Positions 6,564 to 12,463 are shown, counted from the first letter of the stretch. The stretch is 14,889 nucleotides of DNA from Methanothrix sp. (GCA_011620785.1 WOYM01000001.1:18178-33066), one strand, 5' to 3'. Numbers and translations: made by a program. The notes: generated by a model from the letters alone, not told the origin.

Positions 6564-7577
6564 ATGAAGAGCTATGCCTTCGAGCTCTCCGGAGAGCATG
6601 AGTCTCTGCCCAGATGTGAGGCTATTGCACTGGTGGAGATCTTCTCGGACCGCTATCGTGAGCAATCCTATTTGGACCAGTGCCTGATAGTCGAGGCTGA
6701 GGGCCTGGATGTCCGGGCTTTAGGAGAGCGGCTGGCAATGACCCACCGGATCATCGAGGTCATGGCGATATGCGAGGCGGATCTAGAGGATCTTGCCAGA
6801 TCCGTTGCCCTCCTCTCCCTTCCCGATGAGAGTTACAGGATTCGGGCAAGGAGGATCAAGAACGCTTCTCCCAGGGCGGATGCTGTGGAGCACGAGATAG
6901 GAAGGGTGCTCTTGGGAAAAGGCATCCGGGCAGACCTGGAAAGCCCCGAGATCGAGTTGAGAGCAGTGATTACAGGCGGCAAGATCATCCTGGGAGTAGA
7001 AGTGGCAAGGGTGGATCGCAGCTCCTTTGAGGCTCGCCGTCCCCACCTGAAGCCTTTTTTCCACCCCGGGGTCCTCATGCCCCGCATGGCCCGCTCTTTA
7101 GTCAATCTAACTCAGATCCGAGCTGGGGAGCGGCTGCTCGACCCGTTTGCCGGAACATGCGGGATTCTGGTTGAGGCCTGTCTGATGGGCATAGAGTGCC
7201 TGGGGATAGAGGTGCAAGGCCGGCTGGTGAAGGGGGCAGTATGCAACCTGGAGGATATGAATTGCGCCCTGGTATTGGGGGATGCCAAGCGTCTTGCTCT
7301 GAAGGATGCTTCTATCTGCGGTGCAGTGCTCGACATTCCTTATGGAAGGTCTGCCAGGATCCTCGCCTCTTCCAAGGAGGATCTCCTAAAAGAGAGTCTA
7401 TCGGAGCTATTTCGGGTGATAAGACCTGGCAGGCGCATGGTTATCGTAGCCGATGGCCCGATTGACTCCCAGATATCAAATGCCGGATTCAAAGTCATTC
7501 AAAGCCATTTGGATAGGGTGCACCGCAGTCTGATCCGCCACATATTCCTCTGCCAGAGGGAAGAAGGGCAAAGATAG
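6564..7577 (+). CDS. tRNA (guanine10-N2)-methyltransferase, Trm-G10 type
   Basis: A 337-residue two-domain enzyme. Residues 1 to about 150 form a THUMP-type RNA-binding region, and about 165-337 form a Rossmann SAM-dependent methyltransferase. The diagnostic segment F166-HPGVLMPRMARSLVNL (166-182) precedes motif I, LLDPFAGTCG (191-200), with GIEVQGR (214-220) as the ribose-binding strand. Motif IV is VLD257-I-P-Y-G261, where archaeal Trm-G10 and related N2-guanine methyltransferases normally have DPPYG. The known family reaction is mono- or dimethylation of N2 of G10 in tRNA. The gene begins 6 bases after the kinase stop with little sign of its own ribosome binding site, so translation may be coupled. 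Its product SAH is the kind of substrate that the first gene of the operon removes. Confidence 0.88.
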   Translation: MKSYAFELSGEHESLPRCEAIALVEIFSDRYREQSYLDQCLIVEAEGLDVRALGERLAMTHRIIEVMAICEADLEDLARSVALLSLPDESYRIRARRIKNASPRADAVEHEIGRVLLGKGIRADLESPEIELRAVITGGKIILGVEVARVDRSSFEARRPHLKPFFHPGVLMPRMARSLVNLTQIRAGERLLDPFAGTCGILVEACLMGIECLGIEVQGRLVKGAVCNLEDMNCALVLGDAKRLALKDASICGAVLDIPYGRSARILASSKEDLLKESLSELFRVIRPGRRMVIVADGPIDSQISNAGFKVIQSHLDRVHRSLIRHIFLCQREEGQR

Positions 7578-7651
7578 GATTTAATTATAAAATGTTCTAA
7601 AATGTGTTAAGAAATTTATAACTTGGTAATTTAAAGAATTAAGCAGAGGCA
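7578..7651. terminator. AT-rich convergent intergenic region
   Basis: A 74-base strongly AT-rich gap between the convergent Trm-G10 and double-HTH genes. It has short A and T tracts on both strands (for example TTTAATTATAAAA at its left edge) but no stable hairpin. It probably serves transcription termination in both directions. Confidence 0.35.
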
Positions 7652-8248
7652 CTAGGCCTCTGCCGCTTCATAATCAGTATCGATGGTATCTTGCAGGCCA
7701 TCCTCGGTGTGGACGGTGACCATGCGCTCAGAGACATCCTGATCGGATAGGATCTCCAAAAACCTTTTCGTGTAGCCATCTCTCTCCGATGCCTTCTGGC
7801 TGTCGAAGATATTTCTGTATTCGGAAATCGTTGAAGGAGCTACGCGAAGGGCTTCGGCCATATCCTTGACCGATCGGTTGGCCTCTGCGAGGCGAATAAA
7901 CTCGTCTTTATCAAATGGTGGTTTCAGATCTGTCTCCCTGAAGAGGTGAAGCTTTATTCTCGCTCGACTGACGGTTTTATTAAGGGCTCTGTCGCCCAAC
8001 TGCTCGGCAATCTCAGTATCGCTCAATCCTTTATAGAAAAGCCTTACTACAGAGGATAACTGTTTAGGAGTCAGTTTCGTCTGGATGTTGTATTGCTTTA
8101 TCATCTCCCTTACTACTCCCAAAAGGGCTTGTTCAATCTCGCCGCTTCCCCGGAGGCTGCCATGCCGGGTAGCCTGCTTTTCCACGACCTTGGTGGTGGC
8201 GCCAATCTTGAGTACGAGGTCACGCAACTGATCAGTCCTACCACTCAT
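7652..8248 (-). CDS. Archaeal double helix-turn-helix protein (conditioned-medium-induced protein 4-like)
   Basis: A 198-residue protein with two helix-turn-helix-like segments. The first is at about residues 60-103, with GLSDTEIAEQLGD as the turn region and RARIKLHLFRE as the following helix. The second is at about 115-146, with SVKDMAEALRVAPSTISEYR, a typical HTH core. The C-terminal 50 residues are acidic. The pattern resembles a euryarchaeal family named conditioned-medium-induced protein 4 in haloarchaea; this is from memory and not searched. There is no ligand-binding or membrane domain, so a DNA-binding regulator or nucleoid-associated role is the natural reading. The ATG at 8248 is preceded by a strong GAGGGGTGAG box. 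It is transcribed divergently from spt5 across a 101-base region with back-to-back TATA boxes. Confidence 0.75.
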   Translation of the reverse strand: MSGRTDQLRDLVLKIGATTKVVEKQATRHGSLRGSGEIEQALLGVVREMIKQYNIQTKLTPKQLSSVVRLFYKGLSDTEIAEQLGDRALNKTVSRARIKLHLFRETDLKPPFDKDEFIRLAEANRSVKDMAEALRVAPSTISEYRNIFDSQKASERDGYTKRFLEILSDQDVSERMVTVHTEDGLQDTIDTDYEAAEA

Positions 8249-8286
8249 TTTAGATACTCACCCCTCAACAATCACTTTGGCTAATG

Positions 8287-8297
8287 CTATAAAGAGA
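8287..8297 (-). promoter_or_regulatory. Probable TATA box of the double-HTH gene
   Basis: On the minus strand it reads TCTCTTTATAG, about 40-50 bases upstream of the ATG at 8248. It would yield a short leader containing the GAGGGGTGAG ribosome binding site (about 8257-8266). It lies within 30 bases of the oppositely directed spt5 TATA box. Confidence 0.5.
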
Positions 8298-8315
8298 TTT
8301 CGATTGATTACAAAG

Positions 8316-8324
8316 CTTTTTATA
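8316..8324 (+). promoter_or_regulatory. Probable TATA box of spt5 / ribosomal block
   Basis: CTTTTTATA lies about 30 bases before the Spt5 ATG at 8350, so transcription should start only a few bases upstream of the start codon. The spt5 mRNA is predicted to have a very short leader, although GGCGGA just before the ATG could still act as a weak ribosome binding site. Confidence 0.55.
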
Positions 8325-8349
8325 GGCGGCCCTCGTCTAAAAGGGCGGA

Positions 8350-8805
8350 ATGTCCGAGACCAGCATATATGTTGTAAAGACCACTGCGAACCAAGAACGA
8401 TCAGTGGCCAACATGATCGCCCAGATAGCGCGCAAGGAAAAGTATGATATAAGGGCACTGCTGGTTCCAGATGTGCTGAAAGGCTACGTACTTGTGGAAT
8501 CACCAGCTCCAGAGATCGTGGATCAGGCGATCCAGGGAATACCGCATGCGCGTTCTGTGATCAAAGGGGCCTCAAATATTGGAGAGGTTGAGCACTTTCT
8601 CACCCCCAAGCCTGCCGTTATAGGTATCAATGAAGGCGCAATCGTTGAGCTCATATCCGGGCCGTTCAAGGGGGAGAAGGCAAGGGTCAAGCGCGTGGAC
8701 CTTGCTAAAGAAGAGATAACTGTAGAGCTCTTCGAGGCCATGGTTCCCATCCCCATAACAGTGCGGGGAGATCACGTTCGCGTTCTCAGCAAAGATGAAA
8801 CTTAG
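8350..8805 (+). CDS. spt5: Transcription elongation factor Spt5 (archaeal NusG)
   Basis: A 151-residue protein with the two-domain archaeal layout: NGN domain at about 1-85 (start SIYVVKTTANQERSVANMIA, then DVLKGYVLVE, and HFLTPKP at the end) and a KOW domain at about 92-125 (EGAIVELISGPFKGEKARV). Spt5 binds the RNA polymerase clamp with Spt4, increases processivity and couples transcription to the ribosome. Position upstream of rpl11 is conserved in many archaea. The stop codon TAG (8803-8805) overlaps the ribosome binding region of rpl11, so the two genes are tightly coupled. The usual partner gene secE is not present upstream; the 101-base gap is too short to hold it. Confidence 0.96.
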   Translation: MSETSIYVVKTTANQERSVANMIAQIARKEKYDIRALLVPDVLKGYVLVESPAPEIVDQAIQGIPHARSVIKGASNIGEVEHFLTPKPAVIGINEGAIVELISGPFKGEKARVKRVDLAKEEITVELFEAMVPIPITVRGDHVRVLSKDET

Positions 8806-8816
8806 AGGTGATTTAT

Positions 8817-9293
8817 TTGGCTAATGTTGTAGAAGCATTGGTCCCAGGCGGAAAGGCTAGCGCGGGACCACCTTTGGGGCCGGCTCTTGGACCTCTGGGC
8901 GTGAATGTCGCCCAGGTGGTTGCCAAGATCAATGAAGAGACAAGCGATCTCAATGGAATGCAGGTTCCAGTTAAGGTCATTGTGAAGTCCAGAACTGAGT
9001 TCGAGATCGAGGTTGGAACTCCGCCCACATCGGCATTGATCATCAAGGAGATCGGTGGGGAAAAGGGCACTGGCGATAAGACAACAATCGGTGACCTGAC
9101 AATGGAGCAGGTCCTGAAGATCGCGAACATCAAGAGAAAGGGCCTTCTATCCAAATCGCTCAAAAATGCCGCTCGCGAGGTAATAGGTACTGCGGGATCG
9201 GTGGGCGCCACCGTGGATGGCATGTCCAGCAAGGATGCCCAGCTGGCAGTGGCCAGCGGCAAATACGATGAGATATTAGAAGCGAAGGCTTAA
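8817..9293 (+). CDS. rpl11: 50S ribosomal protein L11 (uL11)
   Basis: A 158-residue protein reading MANVVEALVPGGKASAGPPL from the chosen start, which matches the N-terminus expected for archaeal L11. It contains the proline-rich PPLGPALGPLGVNV segment and a C-terminal domain that binds the GTPase-associated region of 23S rRNA (KGTGDKTTIGDLTMEQV, then IGTAGSVGATVDG). I chose TTG at 8817 because AGAGGTGAT (8804-8812) sits 4 bases upstream as a ribosome binding site. The GTG at 8808 would add MIY and lies inside that site. It helps recruit and stimulate translation factors and anchors the L10-L12 stalk. It begins 11 bases after the spt5 stop. Confidence 0.97.
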   Translation: MANVVEALVPGGKASAGPPLGPALGPLGVNVAQVVAKINEETSDLNGMQVPVKVIVKSRTEFEIEVGTPPTSALIIKEIGGEKGTGDKTTIGDLTMEQVLKIANIKRKGLLSKSLKNAAREVIGTAGSVGATVDGMSSKDAQLAVASGKYDEILEAKA

Positions 9294-9298
9294 ATATA
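9289..9298 (+). promoter_or_regulatory. Probable internal promoter (TATA) for rpl1-rpl10-rpl12
   Basis: CTTAAATATA overlaps the rpl11 stop codon (9291-9293). Transcription start would be expected near 9320, giving an rpl1 leader of about 55-60 bases that contains the whole hairpin at 9337-9368. In several archaea the L1-L10-L12 genes have their own promoter, which fits this arrangement. Confidence 0.5.
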
Positions 9299-9336
9299 GT
9301 GTTATGATCTGAGTTTTGATTCTCTTTTTTGAGAAG

Positions 9337-9368
9337 CCGTAGGAGACCGTAAGAGTCGCAGACTACGG
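9337..9368 (+). promoter_or_regulatory. Predicted L1-binding autoregulatory hairpin in the rpl1 leader
   Basis: CCGTAG (9337-9342) pairs perfectly with CTACGG (9363-9368). Inside, GACC and GAGTC can form a second short helix closed by a GTAA tetraloop with one bulged A. The two helices are separated by an asymmetric internal loop, GA on the 5' side and GCAGA on the 3' side. Two short helices joined by an asymmetric loop is the known form of L1 sites in 23S rRNA and in archaeal L1 mRNAs. The last two G residues of the outer stem belong to the GGAGGG ribosome binding site (9367-9372), so folding, or L1 bound to it, would hinder initiation. Confidence 0.65.
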
Positions 9369-9377
9369 AGGGTTGAA

Positions 9378-10010
9378 ATGGATATCGAAGAAGCCGTAAA
9401 ACAGGCTATCACTGAGGCCCCTGCCAGGAAGTTTGCCGAGAGCGTGGATCTGGCGATAAACCTCCATAATATCGACCTATCCCTGCCTGGGAATAGAGTC
9501 GATGCCGAGGTTATCCTTCCCCACGGACTGGGCAAGCCTACCAAGATCGCTGTATTCGCTGCCGGTGAGACTGCCCTGCGCGCCAAGAGCGCGGGAGCAG
9601 ACCGGGTAATCTCCGGGGATGAGATCAAGGAGTTCGCCGGAGATAAGAGAGCAGCGCGCAAGCTGGCGGACGAGTACAAGTTCTTCATCGCAGAGACTCA
9701 GTTCATGCCTGTCATAGGAAAGAGCCTGGGTTCAATCCTGGGCAAGAGGGGCAAGATGCCCACGCCACTGCCGCCAACGCAGGATGTCACCCCGCAGGTG
9801 CAGAGGCTTAAGAACATGACAAGGATCAGGTCCAGGGACAGGCCGACCTTTCACCTGACGATTGGGAACAGAAATATGAATACCAAAGAGCTGGCTGATA
9901 ACATTGAAGCAGTGGTCGTCAAGCTCGAGCAGACTCTAAAGGATGGTCGGCATAACCTGAAATCAGTTTACGTCAAGACCACCATGGGCCCTTCCATTAG
10001 GGTGATCTAA
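9378..10010 (+). CDS. rpl1: 50S ribosomal protein L1 (uL1)
   Basis: A 210-residue protein of normal archaeal length. It forms the mobile L1 stalk that contacts E-site tRNA and in many organisms represses its own mRNA. Domain I is split between the N- and C-terminal ends (VDLAINLHNIDLSLPGNRVD near residues 24-43, and the end SVYVKTTMGPSIRVI). Domain II lies in the middle (LPHGLGKPTKIAVFAAG, then FIAETQFMPVIGKSLGSILG). GKRGKMPTPLPP (about 123-134) is the signature between them. The ATG at 9378 follows a GGAGGG site with 5-base spacing. That site overlaps the 3' arm of the leader hairpin. The stop abuts the ATG of rpl10 with no gap, implying translational coupling. Confidence 0.97.
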   Translation: MDIEEAVKQAITEAPARKFAESVDLAINLHNIDLSLPGNRVDAEVILPHGLGKPTKIAVFAAGETALRAKSAGADRVISGDEIKEFAGDKRAARKLADEYKFFIAETQFMPVIGKSLGSILGKRGKMPTPLPPTQDVTPQVQRLKNMTRIRSRDRPTFHLTIGNRNMNTKELADNIEAVVVKLEQTLKDGRHNLKSVYVKTTMGPSIRVI

Positions 10011-10985
10011 ATGGCTGGACAGATCCGTCACACTACCCATATACCGGAATGGAAGGTCAAAGAGGTAGATGAGCTGGTCGATAAGATCAGCAAAAGCAGA
10101 GTGGTGGGAGTTGTAGGTCTTCGTGAGATCCCGGCGGACAATCTGCAGAAGATGAGAGGGGATCTGAGAGGCAATGTGGAGATAAGAATGGTGAGGAACA
10201 CCATTGCCCGCCGTGCCCTGGAGGCTTCCCCCGCTGAGATAAAACCACTGGCCGACTTCATTGAGGATCAGACAGCATTGATCTTCAGCGATCTGAATCC
10301 CTTCAAGCTCAATAGCATGCTGGAGAAGGGCAAGCAGCCCATGCCCATCAAAGCTGGCACCCGTGCCCCCAAGGATATTGTGATCGAGGCAGGTGAGACT
10401 TCTTTCTCGCCAGGGCCCATGGTCGGCAAACTGCAGGCTGCAGGCATCCCCGCGGCAATTAAGGGCGGAAAGGTGGTCATCAATCAGAAGATCACCCTGG
10501 CCAAAGAGGGTGAGGTAGTCCCTGCCAAGACCGCAGAGATCCTTAAGACCATGGAGATCTTCCCCAGAAATGTAGGTCTGGAGCTGAGAGGCGCCTATGA
10601 GGGCGGCCTGATATTCAGATCCAAGGATCTAGCCATAGATGTGGAAGGCCAGGTCGCCAGGATTAGCGAGGCTTCTGCTAAGGCATTCAGCTTTGCGGTG
10701 GAGATCGGATACCCCACGCCAGCTACAATTGGACCCATGCTTCAGAAGGCCCAGACCAAGGCCAGAGCCCTGGTGCTGGATGCGGGAATGATCGTTCCCA
10801 GCATGATGGAGTTCATTTTGGCCAAGGCGGCCGCTAATGCAAGTGCCATCGCCGGCCTTGCCAGTGGAGAGATGGCTCAGGCTGCACCCGCAGCCACAGC
10901 AGCGCCCGCTGCAGAGGAAAAGCAAGAAGAGAAGAAGGACGAAGAAGGAGACACCGCTGCAGGACTTGGTGCTCTATTCGGTTAA
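10011..10985 (+). CDS. rpl10: Ribosomal protein L10 / acidic stalk base protein P0 (uL10)
   Basis: A 324-residue archaeal P0-type L10, longer than the bacterial protein because it carries the extra archaeal/eukaryotic insertion and the helical spine that binds several L12 dimers. The N-terminal rRNA-binding domain begins HTTHIPEWKVKEVDELVDKI. The body contains KAGTRAPKDIVIEAGET and FPRNVGLELRGAYEGG. The C-terminal helices (about 235-290) should hold the P1 dimers. After an Ala/Pro-rich hinge and an acidic stretch, it ends AAGLGALFG, the same factor-binding tail as L12. It starts at the base immediately after the L1 stop codon. The L11-L10-L12 stalk recruits elongation and initiation GTPases. 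Confidence 0.97.
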   Translation: MAGQIRHTTHIPEWKVKEVDELVDKISKSRVVGVVGLREIPADNLQKMRGDLRGNVEIRMVRNTIARRALEASPAEIKPLADFIEDQTALIFSDLNPFKLNSMLEKGKQPMPIKAGTRAPKDIVIEAGETSFSPGPMVGKLQAAGIPAAIKGGKVVINQKITLAKEGEVVPAKTAEILKTMEIFPRNVGLELRGAYEGGLIFRSKDLAIDVEGQVARISEASAKAFSFAVEIGYPTPATIGPMLQKAQTKARALVLDAGMIVPSMMEFILAKAAANASAIAGLASGEMAQAAPAATAAPAAEEKQEEKKDEEGDTAAGLGALFG

Positions 10986-11015
10986 TTTGGTCTCAATTAA
11001 TAGAGGTTGATATAA

Positions 11016-11324
11016 ATGGAATACGTATATGCTGCATTACTGCTTCATAGCGCAGGCAAAGATGTTACTGAGGAAGGAATAAAGAATGTCGTCGCAGCCT
11101 CTGGTGTTGCTGCGGATGATGTCAGAATCAAGGCCTTGGTGGCCGCTTTAGAAGGCGTGGACATCTCCAAGGTTCTCTCACAGGCCGCTGCAGTCCCCGT
11201 AGCCGCTGCCGCAGCGCCAGTCGCTGCTGCTGCCGCTGCACCCGCAGCCAAAGAGGAGAAAGAAGAGAGCAAAGAGGCTGCAGAGGAGAGCGGAGTAGAG
11301 GGCTTGGGCGCCCTTTTCGGCTGA
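11016..11324 (+). CDS. rpl12: Ribosomal protein L12 / P1 stalk protein
   Basis: A 102-residue archaeal P1-type L12. Residues 1 to about 58 form the helical dimerisation and P0-binding domain (MEYVYAALLLHSAGKDVTEE). Residues 59-77 are an Ala/Pro hinge with repeated AAAAPVAAAA units. Residues 78-95 are strongly charged (KEEKEESKEAAEE). The tail EGLGALFG binds the translational GTPases. Several dimers attach to the L10 spine. The ATG follows GAGGTTGAT (about 11003-11011) 30 bases after the rpl10 stop. It is the last gene of the block and is followed by a T-rich terminator. Confidence 0.96.
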   Translation: MEYVYAALLLHSAGKDVTEEGIKNVVAASGVAADDVRIKALVAALEGVDISKVLSQAAAVPVAAAAAPVAAAAAAPAAKEEKEESKEAAEESGVEGLGALFG

Positions 11325-11338
11325 AGCTCTCCACAGCC

Positions 11339-11374
11339 TTTTCTTTTTTTTTTAATAAAAATTATTTAATTTTT
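11339..11374. terminator. T-rich terminator between rpl12 and MC1, probably bidirectional
   Basis: TTTTC followed by ten T residues (11344-11353) begins 14 bases after the rpl12 stop and is a typical archaeal U-tract terminator. Immediately after it, AAAAATT (11357-11363) and AATTTTT (11368-11374) form a perfect inverted repeat with a 4-base loop. Read from the minus strand this gives a T-run about 30 bases after the MC1 stop. One region can therefore end both convergent transcripts. Confidence 0.7.
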
Positions 11375-11401
11375 AGTATTCATATGGGGGCACGATTATT
11401 G

Positions 11402-11680
11402 CTAAATATCCTCCAGCTTTTCCACGCCCAGCTTCTTTACATTCGGCTTCCATATATTGGCTGGCATCCATTTAGGGGCGTTGGATGGTTTCGGCACCTG
11501 TATCCTCTCGCCTTGGAATATGTGAACCTTCTTAGTACCTCTCTCCCGGAGACGAATGTCGGTGAATCCCCGGTTCGCCGCCTTTAAAGCAGCTTGCCTT
11601 GGCTGCTTGCCCGAAAAGACGCCGATCTCGTTGCCCTCTTTATCCCTCAATGCGAAATTTCTCTTTTCCATATTCTCCAT
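11402..11680 (-). CDS. MC1-type chromosomal DNA-bending protein
   Basis: A 92-residue basic protein matching methanogen chromosomal protein MC1: MENMEKRNFALRDKEGNEIG, then GKQPRQAALKAANRG, IRLRERGTKKVH and a C-terminal WMPANIWKP segment. These are the recognisable blocks of the 93-residue Methanosarcina protein. MC1 binds DNA as a monomer, bends it sharply and is abundant in Methanosarcina and Methanothrix. I chose ATG at 11680 because GGAGG lies 6 bases upstream and the resulting length matches the family. The upstream in-frame ATG at 11728 would add 16 unrelated residues. The missing stretch relative to Methanosarcina MC1 is a few residues near RGFTDIRL. Convergent with rpl12, divergent from the APS-kinase-like gene. 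Confidence 0.92.
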   Translation of the reverse strand: MENMEKRNFALRDKEGNEIGVFSGKQPRQAALKAANRGFTDIRLRERGTKKVHIFQGERIQVPKPSNAPKWMPANIWKPNVKKLGVEKLEDI

Positions 11681-11730
11681 ATTCTGCCTCCATTCCCCAT
11701 ATGCAGTAGGCGTTAAGCCTTGCAGCATGT

Positions 11731-11756
11731 CTATATATCAATTGATCTTATATTAA
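11731..11756 (-). promoter_or_regulatory. Promoter region of the MC1 gene with two candidate TATA boxes
   Basis: On the minus strand there are TTAATATAAG (11747-11756) and TTGATATATAG (11731-11741). Start sites predicted from them would be near 11726 and 11710, both upstream of the chosen start at 11680 with leaders of about 30-46 bases carrying GGAGG. The first would leave almost no leader for the alternative ATG at 11728, and the second would exclude it. Confidence 0.5.
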
Positions 11757-11785
11757 TCTTTTGTTTGATTTCTGCGAATCGAATG

Positions 11786-11793
11786 CTTTATCA
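11786..11793 (+). promoter_or_regulatory. Possible TATA box of the APS-kinase-like gene
   Basis: CTTTATCA lies about 28 bases ahead of the ATG at 11818, and no ribosome binding site is visible between them. This fits a leaderless transcript. The box is a poor match, so the call is tentative. Confidence 0.35.
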
Positions 11794-11814
11794 TTCCAGC
11801 AATAGACCGAATCC
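11792..11814 (+). repeat. Copy A of imperfect palindromic repeat flanking the APS-kinase-like gene
   Basis: CATTCCAGCAATA then GACCGAAT. The same words occur at 12378-12399, differing by one base and a 2-base gap. ATTC and GAAT form inverted arms. This copy lies just before the ATG at 11818 and downstream of the candidate TATA box. Confidence 0.4.
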
Positions 11815-11817
11815 ACT

Positions 11818-12360
11818 ATGGCATGGGTCATGTGGTTCACTGGGCTCCCCGGCTGCGGGAAGACCACCATTGCGATGGAAGTGAAAAAGAGGCTTCAGGA
11901 AAGGGGGATAGAGGTTAAGATCCTTCAGCTGGACGAGATCCGAAGGGTCATCACCCCAGAGCCGAAATATACAGAGGAGGAAAGGGACATCGTCTACGCC
12001 AGCCTGGCCTATATGGGGAAGATCCTGGCGGAAGAGAATAAAAACGTCATCATCGATGCTACCGCCAACAGACGCCGCTACAGAGATCTGGCCAGGCAGA
12101 TGATCCCCAACTTCGGCGAGGTCTTCATCCGCGCTCCTTTAGAGGTATGCATGGATCGAGAAGAGAGGAGAAATGCAGTATTCTCTCCCAAAGATATCTA
12201 CAAGAAGGCAGGGAGAAAGAATGCACTCGTTCCGGGGGTCAATGTGGCCTATGAGGAGCCGATCTCTCCGGAAATTGAGGTTGATGCGGCTGTATCCAGC
12301 CCTCTTGAGAGCTCAAGGTACATCGCAGATCGAATCGCAGTGCTCTATGGATCGTCATGA
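11818..12360 (+). CDS. Adenylylsulfate kinase-like P-loop kinase (divergent CysC)
   Basis: A 180-residue P-loop kinase. The Walker A is FTGLPGCGKTT (7-17). LQLDEIRR (37-43) takes the place of the LDGDxxR motif of true APS kinases. FGEVFIRAPLEVCMDREER (99-117) matches the family's FxEVYVxxPLExCxxRD block. PKDIYKKAGRK (124-134) stands where KGLYKKA is expected. VPGVNVAYEEPISPE (138-152) replaces FTGxxxPYExPxxPE. The fold and relationship to CysC are clear, but the changes in substrate-binding segments make APS phosphorylation uncertain, so another small substrate is possible. A methanogen growing on sulfide has no obvious need for PAPS. It probably has a leaderless or near-leaderless start (ATG 11818), divergent from MC1 and followed by the GAPDH-like gene. 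Confidence 0.8.
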   Translation: MAWVMWFTGLPGCGKTTIAMEVKKRLQERGIEVKILQLDEIRRVITPEPKYTEEERDIVYASLAYMGKILAEENKNVIIDATANRRRYRDLARQMIPNFGEVFIRAPLEVCMDREERRNAVFSPKDIYKKAGRKNALVPGVNVAYEEPISPEIEVDAAVSSPLESSRYIADRIAVLYGSS

Positions 12361-12377
12361 TTCGAGAACGGTCTAGT

Positions 12378-12399
12378 CCATTCCAGCGATACCGAATGG
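12378..12399 (+). repeat. Copy B of imperfect palindromic repeat flanking the APS-kinase-like gene
   Basis: CCATTC (12378-12383) and GAATGG (12394-12399) form a perfect 6-base inverted repeat around CAGCGATACC. It shares CATTCCAGC, ATA and CCGAAT with copy A at 11792. It lies 17 bases after the APS-kinase-like stop and about 22 bases upstream of the TATA box of the GAPDH-like gene, a position suitable for an activator site. Confidence 0.45.
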
Positions 12400-12420
12400 T
12401 CCTCCTGCAATCCGGAAAGG

Positions 12421-12430
12421 TTAAAATATA
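12421..12430 (+). promoter_or_regulatory. Probable TATA box of the GAPDH-like gene
   Basis: TTAAAATATA follows a purine-rich AAAGG that could serve as a BRE. It lies 34 bases before the ribosome binding site and start, giving an expected transcription start near 12450. Confidence 0.55.
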
Positions 12431-12463
12431 GTCACTAAGACTTCATATCAGGAGTGAAGATTC

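Noticed and set aside
8808..8816. GTG at 8808 as the start of L11
   Set aside because: It lies within the AGAGGTGAT ribosome binding site and would add MIY to a protein whose family N-terminus fits the TTG at 8817.
8813..9262. Long open frame (149 codons) antisense to rpl11
   Set aside because: It mirrors the codon bias of L11, has no sensible domain and lies entirely over a certain gene.
11200..11260. GCTGCC/GCAGCC-rich low-complexity tract as a DNA repeat
   Set aside because: It encodes the Ala/Pro hinge of L12 and is explained by the protein.
11681..11728. ATG at 11728 as the MC1 start
   Set aside because: The extra 16 residues match nothing in MC1, and the ATG at 11680 has a perfectly spaced GGAGG and gives the family length.
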